Shown in pieces: positions 27,188 to 35,690 of a stretch of DNA of 64,000 bases; the stretch's first letter is position 1; every line of letters starts with the position of its first letter. The translations under genes and the position numbers were made by a program. The stretch is from Sphingobacterium deserti (lineage in GTDB: Bacteria; Bacteroidota; Bacteroidia; Sphingobacteriales; Sphingobacteriaceae). The notes under the pieces were generated by a model that did no database searches, was not told where the DNA came from, and saw only the letters and a program-made list of their open reading frames with translations. The stretch lies in NCBI RefSeq assembly GCF_000757725.1, contig NZ_JJMU01000033.1, forward strand, positions 1-64,000, read 5' to 3'.

Positions 27188-28435
27188 ATGCTGTCACCTA
27201 CCTTAGTACTAGAAGTTGGTATTGCTGTTTTCTTGGTTGCGGTTGTTGGTTTATTGGCCAATAGATTGCGCTTTTCGGTAATTCCCTTTTTTATCATTAT
27301 TGGTATGGTGGTGGGTCAGCATGCCCCGCAATTCTGGCATATAGATCTGACATTCACGGAAAGCAAGCCTTTTATTGATTTCATGGGAAGGCTGGGGGTG
27401 TTATTTCTGTTGTTTTACTTGGGGTTGGAGTTTTCCGTTGGCAGATTAATGAAATCAGGGAAGGCGATCGTCACCGGTGGTTCGATATACGTGTTCCTGA
27501 ATTTTGTGTCGGGATTGCTCATCGGGTGGTTGATGGATTTGCCGTTTAAAGAGATGATGGTGTTGTGCGGTGTGATGACAAGCTCGTCTACGGCAATAGT
27601 CGCGAAAGTATTGACAGACCTGAAACGAACAGCTAATGCCGAAACAGAGATTATTATGGGAATGATTATGTTTGACGATCTTTTTATCGCCATGCATATT
27701 TCGTTTTTATCGGGGCTAATCCTAACCGGAGGCACGTCATTTTGGTCGGTTGCCGGCACCTCGCTACTGGCCTTAGGGTTTATCTTGACCTTTCTTGTGC
27801 TGGGCAGAAAACTCGTTCCAGCAATTGATAGACTATTACAGGATAAATCTTCCGAGCTATTTATCCTTATTGTGTTTAGCCTATTGTTTATTATTGCCGG
27901 TTTTTCGGAAACAATCCATGTCGCAGAAGCTATTGGTGCGCTAATGGCTGGATTAGTGTTTGCGGATTCGAAATATATCAAGAAAATTGAGGGGATGATT
28001 GCTCCATATCGTGATTTTTTTGGCGCAATGTTCTTCTTCAGCTTCGGATTGTCTATCGATATGTACACATTAAGTGGCGCTGTAGGCTGGGCCGCTCTGG
28101 CTGCATTCATAACTATTCTCGGCAATTTAGCATCGGGTTATTTTGCGGCTAAGTTTTCAGGAAGAAAGCCAAAGGCATCCTTTGATATTGGCTTCACGCT
28201 ATCTGCGCGCGGTGAATTTTCGATCATTATGGCTAACATTGGAAAGGCCGGCGCATTGTTGCCGATTATTCAATCTTTCGTCGTCGTGTATGTTCTCATT
28301 CTTTCCATTATATCACCTTTGTTGACGAAGGAGTCTCGGAATCTATGGCAAGTGCTTTTTGGGAAAGATCAAGCGCCTGTCAAAGCCAAAAAGACACTTG
28401 AACAGTTGGAAGAATCCGTTAATCGATCCACTTAA
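27188..28435 (+). CDS. khtU: KhtU-like cation:proton antiporter (CPA2)
   Basis: 415-aa integral membrane protein with about 12 hydrophobic helices of the Na+/H+ exchanger fold (FFIIIGMVVGQHAPQF, LFYLGLEFSVGRLM, MTSSSTAIVAKVL, MFDDLFIAM, TLSARGEFSIIMAN). It probably exports K+ in exchange for H+ and supports pH or K+ homeostasis under KhtT control. It is shorter than KefB/C because it lacks a C-terminal RCK domain, which is supplied by khtT. A strong two-way terminator follows. Confidence 0.92.
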   Translation: MLSPTLVLEVGIAVFLVAVVGLLANRLRFSVIPFFIIIGMVVGQHAPQFWHIDLTFTESKPFIDFMGRLGVLFLLFYLGLEFSVGRLMKSGKAIVTGGSIYVFLNFVSGLLIGWLMDLPFKEMMVLCGVMTSSSTAIVAKVLTDLKRTANAETEIIMGMIMFDDLFIAMHISFLSGLILTGGTSFWSVAGTSLLALGFILTFLVLGRKLVPAIDRLLQDKSSELFILIVFSLLFIIAGFSETIHVAEAIGALMAGLVFADSKYIKKIEGMIAPYRDFFGAMFFFSFGLSIDMYTLSGAVGWAALAAFITILGNLASGYFAAKFSGRKPKASFDIGFTLSARGEFSIIMANIGKAGALLPIIQSFVVVYVLILSIISPLLTKESRNLWQVLFGKDQAPVKAKKTLEQLEESVNRST

Positions 28436-28450
28436 GTATACAATGATTTG

Positions 28451-28492
28451 TTAATAAGTAAGGCGTAGCACCCGCTACGCCTTACTTATTAA
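28451..28492. terminator. Perfect 19-bp inverted repeat, two-way terminator
   Basis: TTAATAAGTAAGGCGTAGC (28451-28469) and its exact complement at 28474-28492 flank a 4-nt loop. It lies between convergent khtU and the SufT-like gene. The AT-rich outer part gives T-runs on both strands. Confidence 0.88.
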
Positions 28493-28504
28493 TTATTGAT
28501 AGTC

Positions 28505-28834
28505 TTAAAGGAAGCCAAGCTCTAACTTCGCTTCTTCAGACATCATGTCCTTTGTCCAAGGCGGATCGAAGGTTAATTCTACCAGCGCCTCGCTGATACC
28601 AGGCACGGCGGCAACTTTTTCTTGAACTTCATTCATAATTTCACCCGCAACAGGGCAGCCTGGTGCCGTCAATGTCATAATGATTTTAGCAAGCCCACCT
28701 TCTTTTGTAATGATTTCATATACTAAGCCTAGATCCACGATGTTGGCAGGGCGTAGCTCTGGGTCATACACCGTTTCGAGTTGCGCCTGAATCTCTTTTG
28801 CCAGATTCAGCTTATCCATAATAATTATACTCAT
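28505..28834 (-). CDS. SufT-like Fe-S assembly protein (DUF59/MIP18 family)
   Basis: 109 aa. The MIP18/DUF59 core is complete: ETVYDPELRPANIVDLGLVYEI, then the conserved-cysteine loop LTAPGCPVAGEIM, and FDPPWTKDMMS near the end. The family helps mature Fe-S proteins, and SufT homologues are often in or near suf operons. Here the upstream neighbour is a glycosyltransferase, 4 bp away on the same strand, so they are likely co-transcribed. Translation may start at 28834 or at the internal ATG 28819 (MDKLNL). Confidence 0.88.
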   Translation of the reverse strand: MSIIIMDKLNLAKEIQAQLETVYDPELRPANIVDLGLVYEIITKEGGLAKIIMTLTAPGCPVAGEIMNEVQEKVAAVPGISEALVELTFDPPWTKDMMSEEAKLELGFL

Positions 28835-28838
28835 ACCT

Positions 28839-30002
28839 TTACTTGTTTTTGTGTTCGGTTGTTACCGCGCTATAAATTGCTAATAGCCGTTCCATATTTT
28901 TTGCCAGCGTATAATGCTGCGCATATTCATTTCGGCAATTTATCCTGATTTCGTCCTTTTTGTCGGTGTTAAGCTCTTTCCATTCGCTGATGCACCGCTG
29001 TATATCCTGTTTACGAAAAGGGTTGAAATGCATACCCGTATACAAAGGTAGCACCATTTCCTTTAAAATGCCAATGTCGCTGGCGATGACCGCCGTACCC
29101 TGGGCAAAGGCTTCAATGATCGTCATCGGCATTCCCTCATAACATACAGAAGGTACAACAAGAGCATCTGCCTCAGCAATGGCTTTCGTTAAAACGTCCT
29201 GGCTTTGATAACCCTTGTATTGGATATGTGGGTGTGACGCTATCAATTGCTTTACAAGATCTAATTGCGGTCCCGTGCCATAGATATCCAAGGAGATATC
29301 CGTTTCACTGAGCGCTTTTAAAAGAGGAACAATACCTTTCTCCGCCGATAATCGACCTATATAGACCAAACGCCCATTCTTATCTGCTCCGGTTGGGTGG
29401 AGCTCAATACTGTTTGGTCTGACGACAAACTGCCCCGTATCAACCGGGAAAGTGCTGTCCGAGAACATCTTTTTTGCAAAATCAGATAGCACGATATAGC
29501 GGTCAACCTTTGCCCAGGTGCCTAGTTTTCGGTGTAGCCAATATACGAAGGCTGTGAGGAAGGTCTTTGCTAAAGAATGGTCTAGTGCGCGCTTTCTTAC
29601 GGCAGTCCAGGGGAAATCTTGCCTCAAACTATCCGTAAAAATTGCACCTTCAACAAATAGGCTGGCGGAAGGGCAGAGCAAACGGAAGTTGTGCAAGGTC
29701 ATCACTACTGGAAATCCCCGACGCTTTAACTGGCGTATGATCAAGGGCCCAATGCTGTAATGGAGATTATGGATATGCACGACATCGGGCTGAAAGCCGT
29801 CTACGCGTGCTACTATCTTTTGGCTTTCTTGAAAATTCCACGCATAGCTCAAAAACTGTACGAGCCCTTTTAGACCTTTGACATTTTTAACAGTGTAGGT
29901 CATTACATCATGGCTTTTTGATAGCTCGCTCACTTCCTGTGCGAAAACCTGGTCTTCACCGCCAGCATGTTGATAAAAGTTGTGAATGACGAAAATACGC
30001 AT
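28839..30002 (-). CDS. Glycosyltransferase family 4
   Basis: 387 aa, GT-B fold. N-terminal HNFYQHAGGEDQVFAQEV, HIHNLHYSIGPLII and HNFRLLCPSASLF are typical of GT4 acceptor domains. The C-terminal donor domain has GRLSAEKGIVPLLKAL, QSQDVLTKAIAEADALVVPS and YEGMPMTIIEAFAQG, where the E-x7-E pair is found. A cytoplasmic sugar transferase for surface glycan, acceptor unknown. Divergent from the polyprenyl synthase gene with a 69-bp gap. Confidence 0.88.
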   Translation of the reverse strand: MRIFVIHNFYQHAGGEDQVFAQEVSELSKSHDVMTYTVKNVKGLKGLVQFLSYAWNFQESQKIVARVDGFQPDVVHIHNLHYSIGPLIIRQLKRRGFPVVMTLHNFRLLCPSASLFVEGAIFTDSLRQDFPWTAVRKRALDHSLAKTFLTAFVYWLHRKLGTWAKVDRYIVLSDFAKKMFSDSTFPVDTGQFVVRPNSIELHPTGADKNGRLVYIGRLSAEKGIVPLLKALSETDISLDIYGTGPQLDLVKQLIASHPHIQYKGYQSQDVLTKAIAEADALVVPSVCYEGMPMTIIEAFAQGTAVIASDIGILKEMVLPLYTGMHFNPFRKQDIQRCISEWKELNTDKKDEIRINCRNEYAQHYTLAKNMERLLAIYSAVTTEHKNK

Positions 30003-30071
30003 GGATGCATGGGTTTACACAAAGATACTATTTAAGTGAGAATCCGTATCTTCGCCTATCATTTTTTAGCT

Positions 30072-31049
30072 ATGTTCCATAAATCAGTACACGCGCAAAT
30101 TTTTCAGGACTATACGAATGCGGTAGAATTTCCATCCTCTCCAGCTAATCTTTACGATCCGATACGCTACATCCTTTCCCTTTCGGGGAAACGTATCCGC
30201 CCGTTGTTGGTAAATATGGGCGTGGAATTGTTTGACGCTTCACATGTGCCCGCATCACTACCAGCCAGCGCAGCCATTGAATATTTTCATAACTTCTCAT
30301 TGATACATGATGATATTATGGACAAAGCGCCGCTGCGCAGAGGCATGGAAACTGTGCATCAGAAATGGAATGATAGCGTGGCTATTCTCTCTGGCGATGC
30401 ATTGCTTGTGAAGGCTTATGAGGAGCTTGTGAAATGCCCGACAGATAAGTTGGCGCCGCTGCTGCGCTTGTTTAACAGGACAGCCTTAGAAGTGTGTGAA
30501 GGCCAGCAATATGATATGGATTTCGAGGAAAGGAATACGGTTACTCAAGATGAATATATCAATATGATTCGCTTGAAGACATCGGTTTTGTTAGGGTGTG
30601 CGTTGCAAATGGGCGCAATAATTGGTAACGCTGAGGAGTCAGCACAAGAACTGCTTTATGAATTCGGTGTGAACTTAGGTATTGCCTTTCAACTCCAAGA
30701 TGATTTACTTGACGTTTATGGCGATCCCAAAACCTTTGGTAAACAAGTAGGTGGTGATATTATATCAAATAAGAAGACGCTCTTATTTATCAAGCTTCGG
30801 GAGTTGCTGACAGCGGACGACGAAGCTGAATTTGTGCAGCTTCAAGCTAGCAATTTGGAAAATGAACCTGATAAGGTTGCAAAAATGAAGGCGCTTTACG
30901 CTAAATACGATATTCAAGCGTTAGCAATATATCAAAAAGAGAAATTCACGGCGATAGCCTACGAAAAATTGCGGGCCATCAGGGTAGAGGAATCAAGAAA
31001 GGATGCTCTTTTTTCTTTGGCAGATGCACTTATGAACCGAGAGCAATAG
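30072..31049 (+). CDS. Polyprenyl diphosphate synthase
   Basis: 325 aa, trans-isoprenyl diphosphate synthase. The first Asp-rich motif is LIHDDIMDKAPLRRG (Asp80, Asp81, Asp84), the second FQLQDDLLDVYGD. It extends farnesyl-type chains, probably for the menaquinone side chain or related polyprenyl lipids. Start 30072 (MFHKSV) follows an in-frame upstream ATG at 30036 whose extension lacks family similarity. Product chain length is not certain. Confidence 0.92.
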   Translation: MFHKSVHAQIFQDYTNAVEFPSSPANLYDPIRYILSLSGKRIRPLLVNMGVELFDASHVPASLPASAAIEYFHNFSLIHDDIMDKAPLRRGMETVHQKWNDSVAILSGDALLVKAYEELVKCPTDKLAPLLRLFNRTALEVCEGQQYDMDFEERNTVTQDEYINMIRLKTSVLLGCALQMGAIIGNAEESAQELLYEFGVNLGIAFQLQDDLLDVYGDPKTFGKQVGGDIISNKKTLLFIKLRELLTADDEAEFVQLQASNLENEPDKVAKMKALYAKYDIQALAIYQKEKFTAIAYEKLRAIRVEESRKDALFSLADALMNREQ

Positions 31050-31130
31050 TAATTTGGTCTAATCATTGCTAAACAAATAGTTTTTTAGTAATTTGTCAAA
31101 ACATCAATTTTAAATTTAGAGCGATCGCGC

Positions 31131-31913
31131 ATGGCAGGTATGGAACCGATAAAGATTACAACATTTCAAGCATATTTATTTTGGGAAAACGTGGAGAAAA
31201 ATTTGCAGAATTTATCTTTACGGTTGTCAGGGTTGAAGGAAAAGACAGATTTAATCATCCTACCGGAAATGTTTAATACGGGCTTCACTATGAACGTAGA
31301 GAAGTGTGCAGAGACTATGAATGGCCGAACGATGCATTGGATGTATGAGCACGCGAAATCATATGATTGTACAGTTGCCGGGACCTTGATCATTGCCGAA
31401 AACGGGAACTATTACAACCGGTTTGTTTGGATGTCACCAGATGGTAGCTTCGTGCACTATGATAAAAGACACCTTTTTGGTATGGCGAATGAAGATCAAG
31501 TTTTTACGGCTGGCAATTCTCGTATTGTCTTAGATCTAAAAGGTTGGAGAGTGTGTCCAATGATCTGTTATGACTTACGTTTTCCGGTGTGGTCTCGCAA
31601 TTTTGGTACTGCTTACGACTTATTGGTGTATACAGCAAGCTGGCCCGACAAGCGATCTGGACATTGGAGAGCGCTTATACCTGCACGTGCTATTGAAAAT
31701 CAAGCTTATGTTATCGGTGTAAACCGTGTAGGCTATGATGGTAATGAAATTTACTACTCTGGTGGTTCGATGTGTATATCACCGATGGGCGACGTGGTTT
31801 ACTATAAACCGGAGGATGAAGACTTATATACGTTTACATTAAACCCTGCAGATCTTATTAAATCCCGCGAACAACTTCCTTTTCTTAAAGATGCAGATCA
31901 GTTTTCTATGTAA
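31131..31913 (+). CDS. Nitrilase-family amidase (omega-amidase / YafV-like)
   Basis: 260-aa carbon-nitrogen hydrolase. The Glu-Lys-Cys triad is at Glu46 (LILPEMFNTGF region), Lys112 (YDKRHLF) and Cys146 (MICYDLRFPVW). RFPVWSRN and ASWPDKRSGHW match omega-amidases, which hydrolyse 2-oxoglutaramate or 2-oxosuccinamate left by transamination of Gln/Asn. ATG 31140 is an alternative start. It is 81 bp after the polyprenyl synthase gene. Confidence 0.88.
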   Translation: MAGMEPIKITTFQAYLFWENVEKNLQNLSLRLSGLKEKTDLIILPEMFNTGFTMNVEKCAETMNGRTMHWMYEHAKSYDCTVAGTLIIAENGNYYNRFVWMSPDGSFVHYDKRHLFGMANEDQVFTAGNSRIVLDLKGWRVCPMICYDLRFPVWSRNFGTAYDLLVYTASWPDKRSGHWRALIPARAIENQAYVIGVNRVGYDGNEIYYSGGSMCISPMGDVVYYKPEDEDLYTFTLNPADLIKSREQLPFLKDADQFSM

Positions 31914-32068
31914 TAGCTAGAATAATCTGCGTTAACCGACCTTCCGCCTTGAGTTTTTTAATACGAGCACAATATATCCATTGAAAGCGTCACCACATTT
32001 TGTAGGTGCATGATCAGGATCAAACAACAATTGAAGTTTAGCCTCTGACCTTGGATACTTAAATTAAC

Positions 32069-32491
32069 TTAATCCCGATATGGACGCTCCAAGATAGCGG
32101 ATTGCATAACGGCTTTACGCAAATCAAAATCGATATGTTGTTCCGTAAGAATTTCCAGCTTCGGGGCTTCTATCGCTTCTATTCGTTGTTTCTCTCGCCG
32201 AACTTTCTTTTGTTCTTGAACTTTGGTGACCTCCAGTGGACGTTGTTGCATTTCCACCTTTTTTATCGCTGGCTTTGGCGGTGTTACGGACCGGGCTGGC
32301 GTTGGAAACGCGGGCACGGCAGGCTTTTTATATTGCTGTGGATTTGGAATAGGGGGGACGGTATTCGCTGGAACGGCAGGAGGAATGTTCGGTCGGCGTT
32401 TCCGCGCTTTTTCCTGCTCCTTTTGGTATTCTGTGTAAATCTTATAGATCACCCCAGCAACGATCAGTAATACAGGTAAAAAGTTTTCCAT
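32069..32491 (-). CDS. Small membrane-anchored proline-rich protein, unknown function
   Basis: 140 aa. One N-terminal hydrophobic helix (FLPVLLIVAGVIYKIY) is followed by a basic stretch, a proline-rich linker (about residues 35-80), and a C-terminal motif FDLRKAVMQSAILERPY. That tail, with a FDLRKAV-S-IL-RPY pattern, is a recurring ending of small Bacteroidota membrane proteins of unknown function. Antisense frames of 122 and 71 aa exist across it but have no sensible features. It is divergent from the MarR gene. Confidence 0.7.
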   Translation of the reverse strand: MENFLPVLLIVAGVIYKIYTEYQKEQEKARKRRPNIPPAVPANTVPPIPNPQQYKKPAVPAFPTPARSVTPPKPAIKKVEMQQRPLEVTKVQEQKKVRREKQRIEAIEAPKLEILTEQHIDFDLRKAVMQSAILERPYRD

Positions 32492-32593
32492 AGGAGGAAA
32501 ATAGAAAAAAGTGGGTGAAAATCAAAATTTATTTGCATTGTAAAAGCTTTTTTGTTTTGTTTGCGTAAACAACTAACCTAACAACCATCCTAT

Positions 32594-33034
32594 ATGACTG
32601 GAAATTTTGAATATGCCGATGAGTTCTTTTCTTTTCTAACTGGGAAAGCCACAGCTGCCTTGGCAAGAAGACTGCAAAGAAATCTTAAGGAAGAAGGGAT
32701 AAATATTACCTCGGAGCAATGGTCGCTATTATACTATCTGTGGATAGAAGAAGGACGGACGCAGCAAGAATTGGCCTGCTTAACCTTCCGAGATAAGCCT
32801 AGCGTATCTCGCCTTATCAATAATCTAGAAAAAATAAAGTTGGTCATGCGTGTGAACGACAAAGATGATAAGCGTTCTAATTTAATATTTCTGACGAAGC
32901 AGGGGCGTCAGTTACGCGAAGCTTGCATGCGGCAGGCAAAACGCACCATAGGCCAAGCCTTGGAAGGATTGGCCTATGAGGAAATGCTTCGTGCGAAAAA
33001 TACGTTGGAAGTCTTGTATTGCAATTTAAAATAA
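32594..33034 (+). CDS. MarR-family transcriptional regulator
   Basis: 146-aa winged-helix protein. The recognition region (EEGRTQQELACLTFRDKPSVSRLINNLEK) is followed by the wing (RVNDKDDKRSNLIFLTKQGRQL), as in MarR proteins. It binds DNA as a dimer and often responds to small phenolic ligands. No efflux or resistance gene is next to it; the neighbours are the proline-rich membrane protein and the FMN-binding synthase gene. Confidence 0.9.
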   Translation: MTGNFEYADEFFSFLTGKATAALARRLQRNLKEEGINITSEQWSLLYYLWIEEGRTQQELACLTFRDKPSVSRLINNLEKIKLVMRVNDKDDKRSNLIFLTKQGRQLREACMRQAKRTIGQALEGLAYEEMLRAKNTLEVLYCNLK

Positions 33035-33087
33035 GCTCTTTCGTGGATAGGATGCGGTTTTACACTCGCTAATGCTGGAGCATTATT

Positions 33088-34638
33088 TTAAAATTCCTGT
33101 ACCTCGAATGCGCTATGGCTATTCACTAATTTTCCAGTGTCCTTAAAGTAGATCTCCTGAAAACTTAGCGTATTCACACTATCTACTTTGCGGAAGAATT
33201 TGTCTGCTGAAACATCATCCAATGTTTTAAAGCCACAGGCTTCCATAATTTCGACGGTGGCGCGCAATGTGTTGCGGTGAAACTGCGCTACGCGTATATA
33301 TTTGTCCTGTACATCTAAAGCCTTGTAAAGCTGCGGTTTTTGCGTGGCAACACCGACAGGACAAACATCTTCATTGCACTTCAGCGCTTGTATACAGCCC
33401 AAGGCAAACATCATTCCACGTGCACTGTAGCATGCATCTGCTCCTAATGCAATGACTTTAAGCAAGTCAAATCCGGTGATAATACGGCTAGAAACAATGA
33501 GCTTAATGTGTTTTTTCAAACCAAATTTGATCAGTGTCGTTGTTACGAAGGTCAAAGCGTCATATAATGGCATTCCGATGTTGTCTGTGAATTCCAAGGG
33601 CGCTGCCCCCGTGCCCCCCTCGGAGCCATCAATAGAAATAAAATCTGGAAATATTTGGGTGCTTAACATCGCGTTGCAGATGTCGATGAACTCTTGCTTA
33701 TCGCCAACGCACATTTTAAAACCTACTGGCTTATAGCCTGATAGCTCTCGGAGCTGCTGGATAAATTCCATCATCTCGTGGGCAGAACGGAAAGCGCTAT
33801 GAGCAGGCGGCGACATGACGTCTGTGCCGGGAACAACGTGGCGGATAGCCGCTACTTCCGGTGTGTTTTTTGCCGCCGGCAGTATACCCCCATGGCCTGG
33901 CTTGGCGCCCTGCGATAGTTTCACCTCAATCATTTTTACATAAGGCCGAGTCGCCTTTTCTGCGAAGAGTGCCGCATCAAACATGCCCATATCATTTCGG
34001 CATCCAAAGTATCCGGTACCTACTTGCCAAATGAGATCGCCACCACTGATATGGTAGGGACTAATTCCTCCTTCACCAGTGTTGTGTGCAAAATTTTGTA
34101 ATGCAGCTCCTTTATTCAGCGCGCGTATAGCCGTTTGGCTCAACGCCCCGTAGCTCATCGCCGAAATGTTAAATACGCTAAGGCTGTATGGCTGTTTACA
34201 AAGGTGATTCCCAACTGTGGTGCGCAAATCGTGATCCTCAATATGGCAGGGAAATACAGAGTGGGCTACCCATTCATTGCCAACGGCTTGCGGATCTGTT
34301 TGCATACCAAAAGCAACCGTCTCACGTTCGTTTTTTGCTCGCTGGTATACAATAGAGCGTTGACGACGATTGAAGGGGCGTCCGTCGGTATCAGACTCCC
34401 AAAAATATTGCCTCATTTCCGGACGTATGCTCTCAAAGAAAAAGCGGAAGTAGCCTACCACAGGGTAATTCCGAAGTATAGCATGTTTGGTTTGAAAGCT
34501 ATTGATAAATGCCAGTATCATCAAGGGAAAAGGTACCAGCAAAAGCCAAAACCAACTTTTGGTAAAAATAATTCCAAAAGAAATGATGATCAGGTTGATG
34601 AGAACTATCGTTGCGAGAATTAGTTTTCTAACTGTCAT
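33088..34638 (-). CDS. FMN-binding glutamate-synthase-family protein, membrane anchored
   Basis: 516 aa. Two hydrophobic helices lie at the N terminus (about residues 7-50), then the GltB-like FMN domain: MSYGALSQTAIRALNKGA, GEGGISPYH, VKLSQGAKPGHGGILPAAK, IDGSEGGTGAAPLEFTD. The C-terminal CNEDVCPVGVATQ holds cysteines in the position of the Fe-S ligands, but the GltB amidotransferase domain is absent. So it is not a complete glutamate synthase; it is a stand-alone FMN oxidoreductase of unknown substrate. Confidence 0.85.
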   Translation of the reverse strand: MTVRKLILATIVLINLIIISFGIIFTKSWFWLLLVPFPLMILAFINSFQTKHAILRNYPVVGYFRFFFESIRPEMRQYFWESDTDGRPFNRRQRSIVYQRAKNERETVAFGMQTDPQAVGNEWVAHSVFPCHIEDHDLRTTVGNHLCKQPYSLSVFNISAMSYGALSQTAIRALNKGAALQNFAHNTGEGGISPYHISGGDLIWQVGTGYFGCRNDMGMFDAALFAEKATRPYVKMIEVKLSQGAKPGHGGILPAAKNTPEVAAIRHVVPGTDVMSPPAHSAFRSAHEMMEFIQQLRELSGYKPVGFKMCVGDKQEFIDICNAMLSTQIFPDFISIDGSEGGTGAAPLEFTDNIGMPLYDALTFVTTTLIKFGLKKHIKLIVSSRIITGFDLLKVIALGADACYSARGMMFALGCIQALKCNEDVCPVGVATQKPQLYKALDVQDKYIRVAQFHRNTLRATVEIMEACGFKTLDDVSADKFFRKVDSVNTLSFQEIYFKDTGKLVNSHSAFEVQEF

Positions 34639-34853
34639 ATGTGTCTAAAATAGTATCGGATGTATCTGTTCATTTCCGTCGATTATCAAGTAATCATGCA
34701 CCTATCGGTCAGCAAAATGCGAGCCACTATACGCTAACTTTTCGCTCGCTTAAACCTTATAATCTACGAACGATGCAAAATTAGAAACTAATTACATTAT
34801 TTTGAAAAAAGAATCTTATTCGGTAAAGATTTGTTTGTTTGATAATTTATTGG

Positions 34854-35621
34854 TCAATTCCCCTTTTTACTCGTTATTTCTTCAGTAAGTTGTTGATAGA
34901 TTTTGACCCAATTGGGCTTTTCACTAATAAAGTTCAAATGCTTTTCAATCGTCACATGGTCGCCCCGTTGCGCCGGGCCAGTCTGTACTGTACGCGGTTC
35001 ATGCTGCGTCGCCTTTTGAACAGTTTCCTGCATAATGGGATGTAGTAGATCAAAAGGCAATCCCTGTGCTTGTAACAGCTCGTAACTAATCTGGAATAAG
35101 CTGTTCGTAAAGTTGTTTGCAAACACTGCAGCCGTGTGCAAGGCTAAGCGCTGTTGACTGTTGCAACGGAAAGAATTTGGGGCAAACTCGTGGACAAGCT
35201 GATGCAGCAAGTCTTCTGTTGCGCTCGGGTATCCTTCGATTCCAAAAGCGATGGCAGCCATCTGCGTATCGTTTTCTTTTTTCAGTGTCTGGGGAGGGTA
35301 GATTACGCCATATTGCTCGAAACGACCCAGCACATCTATCGATGTAGCGCCAGAGCAATGGACCGCGATGCCGCGTAAGGTACTAGGCAACTGCGAAGTT
35401 ACTGTTTCGATAGCATGGTCGCTGACGGCTATAAGATAGATGTCAGCATCGTCGGCTAGCGAGGCAAGGTTGTCAATTGCTTTCGCATTTAATAGCAAAG
35501 CCAATGCTTGCGCATTGGCCAAATTTCTGCTGTACACTTCACTGATGCAGTGACCAGCCTTAAACAAAGCTTTTCCGAGATGGGTTGCTACATTTCCGCT
35601 TCCAAGTATCGTTATCTTCAT
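34854..35621 (-). CDS. DUF2520 / Rossmann-like NADP-binding protein
   Basis: 255 aa. An N-terminal Rossmann motif (ITILGSGNVATHLGKAL) and a C-terminal DUF2520 domain with GPAQRGDHVTIEKH are visible. The fold resembles ketopantoate reductase and F420-dependent oxidoreductases. It follows ccmF on the same strand after a 56-bp gap filled by CTACTATCTA-type words. Function unknown. Confidence 0.85.
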   Translation of the reverse strand: MKITILGSGNVATHLGKALFKAGHCISEVYSRNLANAQALALLLNAKAIDNLASLADDADIYLIAVSDHAIETVTSQLPSTLRGIAVHCSGATSIDVLGRFEQYGVIYPPQTLKKENDTQMAAIAFGIEGYPSATEDLLHQLVHEFAPNSFRCNSQQRLALHTAAVFANNFTNSLFQISYELLQAQGLPFDLLHPIMQETVQKATQHEPRTVQTGPAQRGDHVTIEKHLNFISEKPNWVKIYQQLTEEITSKKGN

Positions 35622-35631
35622 TCAGTATCAA

Positions 35632-35690
35632 AAATCTACCTACTATTATCTACCTACTATTATCTATATACTACTATCTATCTTCTAAAC
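35632..35690. repeat. CTACCTACTATTAT / CTACTATCTA low-complexity tract
   Basis: Two exact copies of a 14-bp word (ATCTACCTACTATT) are followed by ATCTATATACTACTATCTATCTTC. It fills the ccmF-DUF2520 junction, and its upper end includes the ccmF stop codon. Related words occur at 301-350 and, inverted, near 40980-41015. Confidence 0.8.

Noticed and set aside
27415..28125. 236-aa minus-strand open frame
   Set aside because: It lies entirely antisense to khtU, whose membrane motifs and antiporter signature are clear; its own translation has no features.
32102..32470. 122-aa plus-strand frame opposite the proline-rich protein
   Set aside because: The minus-strand frame has a membrane helix and a recognised C-terminal motif; the plus-strand frame is aromatic and lacks any pattern.
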